Of a stretch of DNA of 64,000 nt, positions 53,019-63,781 are shown one piece after another. The position numbers and the translations under genes were made by a program. The notes beneath the pieces are model-generated. The model saw only the letters and a list, made by a program, of their open reading frames with translations, ran no database searches and was not told where the DNA came from. The stretch's first letter is position 1; every line of letters starts with the position of its first letter. The stretch comes from Saccharothrix algeriensis (GTDB taxonomy: Bacteria > Actinomycetota > Actinomycetes > Mycobacteriales > Pseudonocardiaceae): contig NZ_JAFBCL010000001.1 of the NCBI RefSeq assembly GCF_016907655.1, positions 1,240,001-1,304,000 on the forward strand, written 5' to 3'.

Positions 53019-53639
53019 TCAGGCGATGGCCGCCGCCGCTTGGCGGAAGGCTTCGACCAGCTGCGGCCACCGGGTGGCCCGGTCGCGGTTGATGGACTGC
53101 GGGGACGGGTGGGGCGCGTTGAAGACCTTCAGGCCGTAGCCGCGGCCGGACAGGTTCCAGCCGGTGCCGGCCGGGGTGCCGAGGACGACGACCGCCTTCA
53201 GGTCCTTGAGGATGCGCAGCAGCTCCACCAGGTAGGGCACGGCCGCCCGCAGCTCGGCCGGCGTCGGCGCGTGGCCCTTGAGGTACCACGGGACGATGTT
53301 CCAGTTCAGGCACGCCTGGCGCGACAGGCCCGCCTCCTTGAGCGCGGTGAAGCCGTTGACGGCGGTCTGGTCGTCGTTGTCCAGCGAGATCAGGCCGGAG
53401 CCCGACCGGGACGCCGCCGACGCCGGGCCGGGCGACTCCAGCAGCAGGAGGACCTTCGCGTTGACGCCCCCGCTGGCCGGGTCGAACAGCGGGACGTCGA
53501 CCTTCCGCTCCTCGGCGATCCGCCGGGCGAACTCGGTCAGCGGCTTCATGTGCGGGGCCTGGAGGAGCGTCATCTTGCGGGCGACGATCCGGGGGTCGCG
53601 GTGGCCCTTGGGCGACGCCGGGAACACGGTGGAGGACAC
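53019..53639 (-). CDS. Uracil-DNA glycosylase superfamily protein
   Basis: 206 residues. 'GGVNAKVLLLLESPGPAS' looks like motif A of the UDG fold, 'NWNIVPWYLKGHAPTPAELR' like a family 4/5-type middle region, and 'FNAPHPSPQSINRDRATRW' resembles the H-P-S-P motif of UDG-like proteins. The usual catalytic acid of motif A is not evident, so activity is uncertain. The GTG at 53639 was chosen; the frame extends further but codes for Arg/Gly-rich sequence. Confidence 0.75.
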   Translation of the reverse strand: MSSTVFPASPKGHRDPRIVARKMTLLQAPHMKPLTEFARRIAEERKVDVPLFDPASGGVNAKVLLLLESPGPASAASRSGSGLISLDNDDQTAVNGFTALKEAGLSRQACLNWNIVPWYLKGHAPTPAELRAAVPYLVELLRILKDLKAVVVLGTPAGTGWNLSGRGYGLKVFNAPHPSPQSINRDRATRWPQLVEAFRQAAAAIA

Positions 53640-53904
53640 CAGGCGACTTTCCACCGGAACGAGGACTTGCGGCCATCCTCCGTCCGGGCGGAAGAACCTG
53701 CTGCGCAGCGTTCTCGGTGACCGAGCGTGACGATCGGCGGCTCGGGCGAGGTGCGGGCGCTCCCGGGGTCCGCCGCCCGGAACCCCGCCCGGAACCTCGC
53801 CCGCGCCCGCGGCGTCCGGGCCGCCGTGCCCGGTCCACCTCCGTGAGCGGGGCGATGACGCCCGCGCCCGCGGCGCCCGGGCCGCCGACGCCACGCCGGC
53901 GCGC

Positions 53905-55023
53905 TCAGGCCCGGACCGCCCGGCGCTGCGGCGCCCGGTAGGCCCAGTGCCACACCGCTTCGACCGGACCGCGCCGGAACCGGCCCATCCACCACGACGC
54001 GCCGACCACGAGCAGGGCCGACACCAGCAGCCACATCGCCGCGGTGAACCACGCGCCCAGGTGCCCGAACCGGCCCACCAGGTCGAGCCCCCACCGGTAG
54101 CACAGGACCGACGCGATCAGGTTCTGCGCGATGTAGCACGTCAGGGCGGACCGCCCGACCGCCGTCACCCCCCGTCGCAACGGCCCCTCCGGCGCGCGCA
54201 TCCGGTGCACCAGGGCGGTGATCCCGCCGAGCAGCCCGAACGCCACCAGGGGCGCGCACAGGTACCGGTCGACGGCGAACCACTCCACGCCGGACAGCGA
54301 GGTCAGCACGTTGAGCGGCAGCCCGACCCCCAGCCCCCACACCACCAGGCGGCGCTGGATCCGCCGGCCGCGCTCGGAGTCCTCCAGCGCGCCCGCCCGC
54401 AGCAGCCGCGCCCCGGCCAGGAACAGCACCGTGCTCAACGGCAGCACGAACACCGCTTCGGACCGCAGCACCAGGAAGTTGTCCAGCCTCGACCGGACGT
54501 GCGCGGGCCAGCTCGACGTGTCGATCGCCAACGCCTCACCGCCGATCGACGCCTCACCGGCGAGCAACCCCAGCGTCAGCAGCGCGACGAACGCCACGTG
54601 CACGACGGCGGCGCCGGCGAGCCAGCCCCACACGACCCGGCCGCTGCGCCCGACGACGTACGCCACCAGCACGGACACCAGCGCGTAGAACACCAGCACG
54701 TCGTACTCGAAGATCAGCGCGAAGTGCAGCAGCCCCTCGACCAGCAGCAGCGCCGACCGCCACAGGTACCAGCCGGGCCACCGCAGGCCCCGCTCGACCG
54801 CCGAGCCGTGCTGCAGCGCCAGCCCGATGCCGAACATGATCGACAGCAGCGCGAGGAACTTGCCGTTGCTGACCATCCGCAGCAGCGCCTCGCCGACCCC
54901 CGACGGCCCGGCGAGGAACCCGCCCGGCCCCGCCGGGTCGGTGAAGATCCAGATGTTGGTGCCCAGCGTGCCCAGGATCGCCACGCCGCGCAGCACGTCC
55001 AAGGCCGTGATCCGACCGCCCAT
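53905..55023 (-). CDS. DUF418 family membrane protein
   Basis: 372 residues with about nine TM helices. 'RITALDVLRGVAILGTLGTN' at the N-terminus (the RxxxLDxLRGxAI signature), 'SIMFGIGLALQHGSAVERGL' and the C-terminal DUF418 segment 'VGRSALTCYIAQNLIASVLC' with 'GPVEAVWHWAYR' are typical. The family resembles acyltransferase-3-like membrane proteins but has no proven role. The start is ATG at 55023. The about 265 bp between its stop and the UDG-like gene is Pro/Arg-coding noise with no feature seen. Confidence 0.9.
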   Translation of the reverse strand: MGGRITALDVLRGVAILGTLGTNIWIFTDPAGPGGFLAGPSGVGEALLRMVSNGKFLALLSIMFGIGLALQHGSAVERGLRWPGWYLWRSALLLVEGLLHFALIFEYDVLVFYALVSVLVAYVVGRSGRVVWGWLAGAAVVHVAFVALLTLGLLAGEASIGGEALAIDTSSWPAHVRSRLDNFLVLRSEAVFVLPLSTVLFLAGARLLRAGALEDSERGRRIQRRLVVWGLGVGLPLNVLTSLSGVEWFAVDRYLCAPLVAFGLLGGITALVHRMRAPEGPLRRGVTAVGRSALTCYIAQNLIASVLCYRWGLDLVGRFGHLGAWFTAAMWLLVSALLVVGASWWMGRFRRGPVEAVWHWAYRAPQRRAVRA

Positions 55024-55175
55024 AGCCCCCTCCGGTGGAAATTCCCCGGACGACGGTAGGGGGCGGCGGCGCTGCGCCGAGTCGGTCTTTGGTGCCTCCG
55101 GGTGTCACACCTTCGATCGACACGGGCGGCGAGCGGGCGCCTCGGAGGAGCAGGCGGCGCGATCCCCGGCGCGGC

Positions 55176-55253
55176 GGTCCGGCAGGCGGCGCGGTCCGGC
55201 AGGCGGCGCGGTCCGGCAGGCGGCGCGGTCGGTCAGGCGGCGCGGTCGGTCAG
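55176..55253. repeat. 17-bp tandem repeat
   Basis: The unit GGTCCGGCAGGCGGCGC occurs in four full copies (the fourth with CC changed to GG) plus a partial one, between the DUF418 gene and the stop of the beta-propeller gene. Noncoding. Confidence 0.8.
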
Positions 55254-56596
55254 CGGTGCCGGGCGTGCAGGCGGGCCAGGGCTCCCGCGGCCAGGATCAG
55301 GATGACCGCCACCAGGCCCCAGCGGCGCTGGTCGCGGATGTTGCGGTTCAGCTCGGTGACCGTGTCGGCGCGCGGGTCCTGGACCCGGAACCTGGCCTTC
55401 GTGGTCTCCGGGGGCGGGGCTTCGGTGGGGGGCGCCGGTTCGGCTGCGGGGGGTTCGGCGGGCGGCGGTTGCGGCTGCTCGCCCGGCGGGTCACCCGGTC
55501 GCGGGGGGAGCAGCGGGGCCGGCGGGACCACCGGGAGCGCCGGGACGGCGGGCGGGGAGGTGGACGTCCTGGCCGGCGGTGTGGCCGTGGGGGTGGGGGC
55601 CGGCGGGAGCGTGGGGGTGGGAGCCGGCGGGAGCGTCGGAGTCGGATCCGAGGTCGGTGTCGGTGTCTGGGTGGGTGTGGGCGTCTGGGTCGTTGTCGGC
55701 GTCTGGGTGGGTGTGGGTGTCTGGGTCGGTGTCGACGTCTGAGTGGGTGTCCGGGTCGGTGTCGGTGTCTGGGTGGGCGTAGGGGTCGGTGTCGGTGTTT
55801 GCGTCGGAGTCGGGGTGGGCGTCGGAGTGGGTGTCGGGGTGGGTGTGGGTGTCGGCTGGGGCGGGTCCTCGGGGGGCAGGCAGCCGGACGCGTCGAGCGT
55901 GCGCACCGCCGGGCGCGACGACAGCTCCGCCACCTCCCCCGAGCCGTCCAGCGCGACCCGGTACAGCCTGCTCCGCCCCTCCTCCCGGTTGCTGGTCGCG
56001 TACAGCGCGCCGTCCCGCCCGAACACCGCCGCCCCGTACGCGCTCCCGGCCGGCAGCCGCCCCGCGCCGGCCACCCTGCGCACCTCGCCGCTCGACGGGT
56101 CCAGCGTCACCGGGTGGGACCGGCCGTGCGGCGGGGTCGCCACGCCGTACAGCAGCCCGTCGGCCGGGTTGAGGTCGAAGTCGTCCACCGAGATCGCGTC
56201 CGGCGCCGGCCACAGCCACGTCCGGTCCACGACCTGCAGGTAGCGGTCGCTGCCCGGGTCCACGTCGATCGACAGCAGGAAGTGCCCGACCCGCACGACC
56301 AGCCGCTCGTCGACCACCGCGCCGGCCGTGGCCTGCCGCAGCACCGGCGAGGGGCGCGACGGGAGGTCGACCCGCCGCCCCGCGCGGTCGAGGGCGACGA
56401 CGCGGCCGTCGGCGTCCAGGCCGTACACCCGGCCCTGCGGCGCCGAGTAGCCGATCGCGTTGAGCCGCACGTCCAGGGTGCTCAGCGGGCGCGCCGCGCC
56501 GGTGGGCAGGTCGACCAGGTAGACCGTCGACGGGCCGCGGTCGCCCGCCTCGACCTGGATGGTCGAGCACACCAGCGCCAGCGCCTCCAGGATCAT
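55250..56596 (-). CDS. Surface protein: beta-propeller, Thr/Pro stalk and C-terminal TM anchor
   Basis: 448 residues. Residues about 1-225 form repeated beta-strand units ('[19 protein letters not shown]', '[20 protein letters not shown]', '[17 protein letters not shown]', '[20 protein letters not shown]'), a DUF6923/propeller-like domain. Next comes a stalk of about 100 residues of TPTP and TPTQ repeats, a Pro/Glu/Ala-rich part and one TM helix ('[20 protein letters not shown]') with a basic tail. A cleaved signal is only weakly suggested ('[15 protein letters not shown]'). The ATG overlaps the stop of the DUF4239 gene, so they are coupled and may act together at the cell surface. Confidence 0.85.
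   Translation of the reverse strand: MILEALALVCSTIQVEAGDRGPSTVYLVDLPTGAARPLSTLDVRLNAIGYSAPQGRVYGLDADGRVVALDRAGRRVDLPSRPSPVLRQATAGAVVDERLVVRVGHFLLSIDVDPGSDRYLQVVDRTWLWPAPDAISVDDFDLNPADGLLYGVATPPHGRSHPVTLDPSSGEVRRVAGAGRLPAGSAYGAAVFGRDGALYATSNREEGRSRLYRVALDGSGEVAELSSRPAVRTLDASGCLPPEDPPQPTPTPTPTPTPTPTPTPTQTPTPTPTPTQTPTPTRTPTQTSTPTQTPTPTQTPTTTQTPTPTQTPTPTSDPTPTLPPAPTPTLPPAPTPTATPPARTSTSPPAVPALPVVPPAPLLPPRPGDPPGEQPQPPPAEPPAAEPAPPTEAPPPETTKARFRVQDPRADTVTELNRNIRDQRRWGLVAVILILAAGALARLHARHR
55640..55860. repeat. Simple-sequence repeat encoding the Thr-Pro stalk
   Basis: On the plus strand, units of GGGTGTGGGTGTC, GTCTGGGTCGGTGTC and variants alternate for over 200 bp, strongly G/T-rich on one strand. 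The run encodes TP/TQ repeats of the protein at 55250-56596 and is liable to length variation. Confidence 0.85.
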
Positions 56597-57351
56597 TCGA
56601 GTCTCGCCACTGCCGCCGTGAACGCGTTCGGCTCCAGCTCCGCGCCGCCGCCGTACGGGTTCTGCAGCTGGTAGGTCGCGAACAGCAGGAGGGTGATCGT
56701 CGCGGCCAGGGTGGCGACGATGACCACGTGCGTGCGCATCAGCGGGCCGCCGAACAGCAGGGGCAGGGTGATCGTCAGCAACGAGCCGACCACCAGCACG
56801 AACCACACGACCGTGCCGACGCCGCCGCCGGCGGACTCCAGCCGCCCCTGCCGCGCCTGGTAGACCTGCCACAGCTGGTGGGCGGCCTCGGTCTTGCGGC
56901 CGACCTGCCACTCGTCGTCGGCGGGCGCGACGGCGACCGCCTGCCGCATCCGCTCCAGCTGCGACCAGCCGGGCGACTCGAACTCCCTGGCCGCGGCCAG
57001 GTTCGGCCACTCCACGTCGATCACGGTCGTCGCGTACTCGCGGGCCAGCCGCCGGACCTCCTCGCCGGTCTGCGGGGACAGCGCCTCGGCCGCCCAGCTC
57101 GCCGCCACCAGGCCGTCGGCCTCCTTGTACGAGGACTCCTCGGCCTTGCCCACGCCGTCGAACAGGGCGATCAGGACGAACGCCACCAGGACCGCGTTCA
57201 GGCCGCCCACGATCGTGAACACCTGCCCCGCGGCCTCGTTGTTGGCCGAGCGCCCCTCCGCGTCGCCGTGCTTGCGGATGAGGTAGGCGAGCGCCGCCGC
57301 GACGACGGCCGCGCCGCCGACCCACAGCAACCCCGTGACGTAGACGTTCAT
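56593..57351 (-). CDS. DUF4239 family membrane protein
   Basis: 252 residues. TM1 '[20 protein letters not shown]', TM2 '[20 protein letters not shown]', a large helical soluble part ('[20 protein letters not shown]'), then two TM helices ('[20 protein letters not shown]' and '[20 protein letters not shown]'). The 'NxAVLVAFVxxxLF' segment and the ending '[14 protein letters not shown]' are typical of DUF4239. Function unknown. ATG at 57351 follows GAGAGGA by 5 nt. It is the first gene of a two-gene operon with the propeller protein. Confidence 0.88.
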   Translation of the reverse strand: MNVYVTGLLWVGGAAVVAAALAYLIRKHGDAEGRSANNEAAGQVFTIVGGLNAVLVAFVLIALFDGVGKAEESSYKEADGLVAASWAAEALSPQTGEEVRRLAREYATTVIDVEWPNLAAAREFESPGWSQLERMRQAVAVAPADDEWQVGRKTEAAHQLWQVYQARQGRLESAGGGVGTVVWFVLVVGSLLTITLPLLFGGPLMRTHVVIVATLAATITLLLFATYQLQNPYGGGAELEPNAFTAAVARLE

Positions 57352-57666
57352 CGCGGTCCTCTCACGACCCGGAATGAATTCCACAGACCCGCGAATTCAC
57401 TGCTTGTGAAAGGTAATGAACGGTTCGTTCCGACAACAAGGTCATTCATCCGTGTGCGACGCAACGCCAAACCGACGGGTGAACCCGTGACACCAGCAGG
57501 GGGTGACCCGCTGGTCTGGTCCGCTCAAGTGCGGACTGAACCCGCTGAAGGGGCTATTTCACTAACACGATCGTGCAGGTACCTGCGCGACGCTCCGTCG
57601 CAAAGGGGGCGTCCACACCGCTGCTCGCGGCTCCGGGGGGCCGCCCGCCCGGAGCCGCGCGACGGC
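57352..57666. other. Intergenic, probable promoter region
   Basis: About 315 bp upstream of the DUF4239 operon and downstream of the trypsin-like gene. The first 100 bp is A+T-richer than average and probably promoter DNA; no clear -35/-10 pair was assigned. The rest holds nothing recognised. Confidence 0.45.
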
Positions 57667-57705
57667 GACGGGGCCGGCCCACCCTCGCAGGAGGCCGGCC
57701 CCGTC
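57667..57705 (-). terminator. Terminator hairpin of the trypsin-like gene
   Basis: Perfect 13-bp arms GACGGGGCCGGCC (57667-57679) and GGCCGGCCCCGTC (57693-57705) with a 13-nt loop, 24 bases past the stop of the minus-strand protease gene. Confidence 0.8.
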
Positions 57706-57728
57706 ACGGGCGTGGTCGGATCAGGTGC

Positions 57729-59953
<2,225 letters not shown>

Positions 59954-59962
59954 GGGTCGGGG

Positions 59963-60340
59963 TTGATCGAGTTCCGGGTCGACCGCCGCTGCGGGGTGGC
60001 CACCTACCTCCAGCTCGTGCAGCAGGTCAAGCAGGCGCTGCGGCTGGGGCTGCTCGGCCCCGGCGACCGGCTGCCCACCGCGCGCGAGGTGGTGGAGCGG
60101 ACCGGGATCAACCCCAACACGGTGCTGAAGGCGTACCGCGAGCTGGAGCGCGAGGACCTGGTCGAGCCCCGGCCGGGGCTGGGCACCTTCGTGCGCCGGT
60201 CCCTGGCCGCGCCGGGCGCGGCCGAGGGCTCGCCGCTGCGGGCCGACCTGCTGGCGTGGCTGGACCGGGCGCGTTCGCTCGGCCTGGGTCGCGAGGACGT
60301 CGAGGCGCTGTTCCAAGCCGTGCTGGACCGGGAGTTCTGA
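59963..60340 (+). CDS. GntR-family repressor of the YtrA type
   Basis: About 125 residues. The winged helix 'IEFRVDRRCGVATYLQLVQQ', 'LLGPGDRLPTAREVVERTGI' and 'NPNTVLKAYRELEREDLVEP' is typical of short YtrA-class GntR regulators, which repress an adjacent ABC transporter. The start is uncertain: TTG at 59963 matches relatives beginning MIEFRVDR and has GAAGGG upstream; GTG at 59948 would place the start codon inside the operator. It is followed 12 bp later by the ATPase gene. Confidence 0.88.
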   Translation: MIEFRVDRRCGVATYLQLVQQVKQALRLGLLGPGDRLPTAREVVERTGINPNTVLKAYRELEREDLVEPRPGLGTFVRRSLAAPGAAEGSPLRADLLAWLDRARSLGLGREDVEALFQAVLDREF

Positions 60341-60351
60341 CCTTGGGGGAC

Positions 60352-61176
60352 GTGGTGGGTGTTGCCGTGCGGGCGCGGGGCCTGGGCCTGCGGTACCGGC
60401 GGGGGTGGGCGTTGCGGGACTGCTCGTTCGAGCTGCCCGCGGGCCGGGTGGCCGCGCTGGTGGGCGCGAACGGCGCGGGCAAGTCGACGCTGCTGGCGCT
60501 GGCCGCCGGGCTGCTGCGGCCCACCGAGGGCGCGGTCGAGGTCCGCGGCGCGGTCGGGTTCGTGGCGCAGGACAAGCCGCTGTACCGCGGTTTCACCGTC
60601 GCCGAGACCCTGCGCTTCGGCCGGGAGGCCAACCCCGGCTGGGACGCCGACTACGCGGACCGGCTGGTGGAGGAGGCCCGGCTGCCGCGCGGAGCCAGGG
60701 TGCGCCGCCTGTCCGGCGGCCAGCGCGCGCGCCTGGCCCACGTCCTGGCGCTCGCGCGGCGGCCGGAGGTCCTCCTGCTGGACGAGCCGATGTCCGAACT
60801 GGACCCCCTGGCGCGGCACGACTTCCTGCGCTGCCTGATGCTCGCCGTGGCCGAGACCGCGGTGACGGTGGTGCTGTCCTCGCACGCCGTGGGCGAGCTG
60901 GCCGACGCCTGCGACCACCTGCTGCTGCTGGACGGGGGCCGAGTCCGGCTCGCGGGCGAGGTCGACGAGCTGATCGACGGCCACCGCCTGGTGACCGCGC
61001 CGCGGGACGCCGACCTCGGGGCGCACGAGGTGGTCGAATCCCGTGCGGGAGAGCGGAACCTGACCGCCCTGCTGCGCGTGGCGGGGCCGCTGGACCTGGC
61101 GCGGGGCGGCGTGGCCGCGCCGACCCTGGACGAGCTCGTGCTGGCGTACCTGCGGCGAGAGCGGGTGGCGGCGTGA
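60352..61176 (+). CDS. ABC transporter ATP-binding protein
   Basis: About 274 residues. Walker A 'LVGANGAGKSTLLALAAG', Q-loop 'VGFVAQDKPLYRGFTVAETL', signature 'RRLSGGQRARLAHVLALA', Walker B 'VLLLDEPMSELDPL' and H-loop 'VVLSSHAVGELADACDHLLL' are all intact. The domain is of the multidrug/antibiotic-peptide efflux type. The C-terminal about 70 residues form an extension. Start is one of the GTG codons at 60352/60355, near GGGGGA. It partners with the permease encoded next (GTGA overlap). Confidence 0.94.
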   Translation: MVGVAVRARGLGLRYRRGWALRDCSFELPAGRVAALVGANGAGKSTLLALAAGLLRPTEGAVEVRGAVGFVAQDKPLYRGFTVAETLRFGREANPGWDADYADRLVEEARLPRGARVRRLSGGQRARLAHVLALARRPEVLLLDEPMSELDPLARHDFLRCLMLAVAETAVTVVLSSHAVGELADACDHLLLLDGGRVRLAGEVDELIDGHRLVTAPRDADLGAHEVVESRAGERNLTALLRVAGPLDLARGGVAAPTLDELVLAYLRRERVAA

Positions 61177-62174
61177 TCTGGCTCGCCTGGCGGCAGCAGC
61201 GCGCCCTGGTCCTCGCGCTCGCCGCGTACGCGCTGCTCGGCGTCGCGACGATGGCCTTCCTGCGGTCCGAAATGCTCGCCGACGTCGCCGACAACGACCT
61301 GTGGCCCTGCGTCGCCGACTCGGTGTCCTCGGAGTGCCGGCACCTCCTCGCCGACGCGCCGGGCGCCCTGTCCTTCTCCCGGCTGCCCTTCTCCCGGGCG
61401 CTCGACGCGGCGCGACTGGCGCTGCTGGGCTACGCGGCGCTCGCCGGGGTGTTCCTCGGCGCGCCGGCGGTGGCGCGCGAGTGGGAGCGGCGCACCCACC
61501 TGCTCGCGCTGACCCAGTCGGCGAGCCCGCGCCGCTGGTTCGCCGCCAAGGTCGCCGTCGTGGCCGTCCCGGCGGCGCTCGGCGCGGTCGTGCTGGGCGT
61601 GACGTACGTGTGGTGGACCTCGGCGCTGGGCGACCTGGCCGGCGCGCGACTGCGGCTGGTCACCGGGCCGTTCGAGGCGCAGCCGCTCGCGCTGCTCGGC
61701 TACACCCTGTTCGCCGTGGCGCTCGGCCTCGTGGTCGGGCTGGTGGTGCGGCGGACGGTGCCGGCCATGGCGTCGACGCTCGTCGTCTGGTCCGGGGTGG
61801 TGCTCGCGGTCCGCTGGTTCGTCCGGCCGCACTACCTGCCTCCGGTCGTGTTGAGCACCCGGTACGACGAGGAGGCCCCGGCACGGGCGGTCGACCCGAA
61901 CCCGTGGGTCTTCGAAGCGGGTCACCTGGACCGGAACGGCGATTTCCTCAGCTTCACGGCGGCGCGGTCGATGGCCCCGTCGTGCAACACCCACCTGAAC
62001 ACGGGCAGGCGCCTGGAGTGCCTGATCGACCACGGTGTCGTCGGCTCGGCGGTCAAGCTGCACCCCGGCGACCGGTTCTGGCTGTTCCAGTCCATCGAGG
62101 CGGCGCTGTTCACCGCCCTGGCCGCCGCCCTCGTGGTGTCGGCGGCGTGGTGGCTGCGCAAGCGGTTCCGCTGA
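61173..62174 (+). CDS. ABC transporter permease
   Basis: 333 residues with six TM helices: 'RALVLALAAYALLGVATMAF', 'LLGYAALAGVFLGAPAVARE', 'VAVVAVPAALGAVVLGVTYV', 'LLGYTLFAVALGLVVGLVVR', 'VPAMASTLVVWSGVVLAVRW' and a last one near the C-terminus. Between the fifth and sixth helices lies a large extracytoplasmic loop of about 100 residues with two Cys (disulfide possible). This matches ABC-2-like permeases next to YtrA-type repressors. The substrate is unknown; cell-envelope stress or antibiotic export is typical. Confidence 0.88.
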   Translation: MIWLAWRQQRALVLALAAYALLGVATMAFLRSEMLADVADNDLWPCVADSVSSECRHLLADAPGALSFSRLPFSRALDAARLALLGYAALAGVFLGAPAVAREWERRTHLLALTQSASPRRWFAAKVAVVAVPAALGAVVLGVTYVWWTSALGDLAGARLRLVTGPFEAQPLALLGYTLFAVALGLVVGLVVRRTVPAMASTLVVWSGVVLAVRWFVRPHYLPPVVLSTRYDEEAPARAVDPNPWVFEAGHLDRNGDFLSFTAARSMAPSCNTHLNTGRRLECLIDHGVVGSAVKLHPGDRFWLFQSIEAALFTALAAALVVSAAWWLRKRFR

Positions 62175-62178
62175 CGCC

Positions 62179-62216
62179 GCCGGCGACCGCACCCGAGGGC
62201 GGGTGCGGTCGCCGGC
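62179..62216 (+). terminator. Terminator hairpin after the ABC operon
   Basis: Perfect 16-bp arms GCCGGCGACCGCACCC (62179-62194) and its complement (62201-62216) with a 6-nt loop, just past the permease stop. Confidence 0.85.
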
Positions 62217-62243
62217 GCAGGGCGGCGCTTGCGATAGTGCGGT

Positions 62244-62858
62244 GTGGCTGAACGCAGACGAGGCGCCCCGACACCGCCCACCGACACGACGGTCCTCGAC
62301 CGGGACTGGACGGTCAACGAGATCACCGGCGAGCAGTACGAGCGCACGGCGTTCATCGACGTCGACATGGCCGACCTGGCGAACCGGGGCTCGACGTTCA
62401 CCGAGTGCGTGTTCCGGGGTGTGGAGTTCAACGCCTCCACCCACACCGGGGCGGCGTTCCTCAACTGCACGTTCGTCCGGTGCGAGTTCTTCGACGCGAC
62501 GTTCACCGACTGCAAGGCGGTCGGGAGCATGTTCGACGGGGGCAGCTTCGACCTGCTCAAGGTCGTCGGCGGCGACTGGTCCTTCGCCGGGATGCCGGGC
62601 CTGGACCTGCGCCGGGCGTCGTTCACCGGGGTGCGGATGCACGACGTGGACCTCACCGGCGCCCGCTGCCAGGGGGCGGAGTTCGCGGGCGTCGACCTGA
62701 CCGAGGCGTGGCTGCACGGCGCCGACTTCACCAAGGCCGACCTGCGCGGCTCCGACCTGTCCGGCACCGACCCGACCGCGGTCAAGCTGACCGGCGCCCG
62801 GATCGAGCCGGAGCAGGCCATCACCATCGCCCTTGCGCTGGGGCTGCGCATCGGCTGA
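62244..62858 (+). CDS. Pentapeptide-repeat protein
   Basis: 204 residues. From about 45 on, A(D/N)LXX-like five-residue units form a right-handed quadrilateral beta-helix: 'STFTECVFRGVEFNASTHTG', 'AAFLNCTFVRCEFFDATFTD', 'LRRASFTGVRMHDVDLTGAR', 'AEFAGVDLTEAWLHGADFTK' and 'ADLRGSDLSGTD'. Some relatives (MfpA/Qnr) mimic DNA and protect gyrase; whether this one does is unknown and it should not be called a resistance gene. The GTG at 62244 is close behind the ABC-operon terminator. Confidence 0.9.
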   Translation: MAERRRGAPTPPTDTTVLDRDWTVNEITGEQYERTAFIDVDMADLANRGSTFTECVFRGVEFNASTHTGAAFLNCTFVRCEFFDATFTDCKAVGSMFDGGSFDLLKVVGGDWSFAGMPGLDLRRASFTGVRMHDVDLTGARCQGAEFAGVDLTEAWLHGADFTKADLRGSDLSGTDPTAVKLTGARIEPEQAITIALALGLRIG

Positions 62859-63015
62859 GCGCGGCCCGGGACGGTCCCGCGGTCGGCCGGGCGCCGTGGG
62901 CGGGCGCGAACGGGCCGGCCGCGCCCGCCGGCCGCGCCCGCCGACTGCGCTGCCGCGCCGACCTGCGGACGCAGCACGAGGCGACCGAGCGCTTCACCGC
63001 CGCCGCGCCGGGCGG

Positions 63016-63113
63016 CGCCCCGTGGTCAGCGCCCTGTGGTCAACGCCCTGTGCTCAACGCCCTGTGCTCTACGCCCTGTGCTCAACGCCCCGTGGTGAGC
63101 GCCCCGCGGTCAG
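63016..63113. repeat. 14-bp tandem repeat
   Basis: Seven consecutive copies of a 14-bp unit (consensus CGCCCTGTGCTCAA, variants CGCCCCGTGGTCAG) between the pentapeptide gene and the EF-hand gene, reaching the latter's stop codon. The unit length is not a multiple of three. Function unknown. Confidence 0.85.
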
Positions 63114-63619
63114 CGCCCGTAGAGGCCCGACGGCGCGTCGTCGGTGAAGTGGCCGGCCACCAGGCGCTCCACGGTCGCCATCGGGAGCAGCTTGCCGTCC
63201 GGCTTCAGCGCCTCCCGGATCAGCGGCGCGTCGCCGGGGTGCGCGCCCAGCGCGACGACGATCTCCGCGACGTGCTCGATGTCCACGATCCCCTCCGGCG
63301 TCGCGCCGCACTCCCGGATCGCGACCACGTCCGCCGCGCCGACCCGGCGCGCCAGGTCGCCGGCGCCCAGCGCGGCCACGAAGCCCGCCCGCGTCACCTG
63401 CCCGTCGACCCCGCAGGCCGCCAGCAGGGACAGCCATAACATCTCGTAGGCGGCCCTGACGCGCTCCGCCCCGACCGAGTCGCCCGGCACGCGGAACCGC
63501 CGCACCAGCCGCTCCGCGAGGCCGGCCAGGTCGCGCTGCCGCACGACCCCGTCACCGTTCGAGTCGAACATGTCGAACCGCTTGGCGTGCTTGTCGCGCA
63601 ACCGCGCCGAGCCTCCCAT
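63110..63619 (-). CDS. EF-hand calcium-binding protein
   Basis: 169 residues. The first EF-hand is canonical: 'RFDMFDSNGDGVVRQRDLAG' with loop D-S-N-G-D-G-V-V-R-Q-R-D. Three further helix-loop-helix units are recognisable but degraded ('ACGVDGQVTRAGFVAALGAG', 'ATPEGIVDIEHVAEIVVALG', 'KPDGKLLPMATVERLV'), as in actinobacterial calerythrin-like sarcoplasmic-calcium-binding proteins. It is cytoplasmic and a probable calcium buffer or sensor. The ATG at 63619 follows GGGGGAGGA at 8 nt; longer starts are not supported. Confidence 0.9.
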   Translation of the reverse strand: MGGSARLRDKHAKRFDMFDSNGDGVVRQRDLAGLAERLVRRFRVPGDSVGAERVRAAYEMLWLSLLAACGVDGQVTRAGFVAALGAGDLARRVGAADVVAIRECGATPEGIVDIEHVAEIVVALGAHPGDAPLIREALKPDGKLLPMATVERLVAGHFTDDAPSGLYGR

Positions 63620-63781
63620 GACCGGTCCTCCCCCTGGGGAAAAGGGCACACCACCGCACCACGGATACATGGTCTCGGCCACCACCGGCCCATCGGTGAC
63701 CTGTTGGGGTGAACATCGCCACCGGTGGCGATCACGGCCGCTAGCGTCGGTGGCTCGGGCGCGTCTGGTCAGGAGGTCGCG

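Noticed and set aside
62244-62858. Quinolone-resistance (Qnr/MfpA) protein
   Set aside because: Pentapeptide repeats alone do not show gyrase binding.
63016-63113. CRISPR array
   Set aside because: Units are contiguous with no unique spacers. The same holds for the arrays at 55176, 59761 and 29297.
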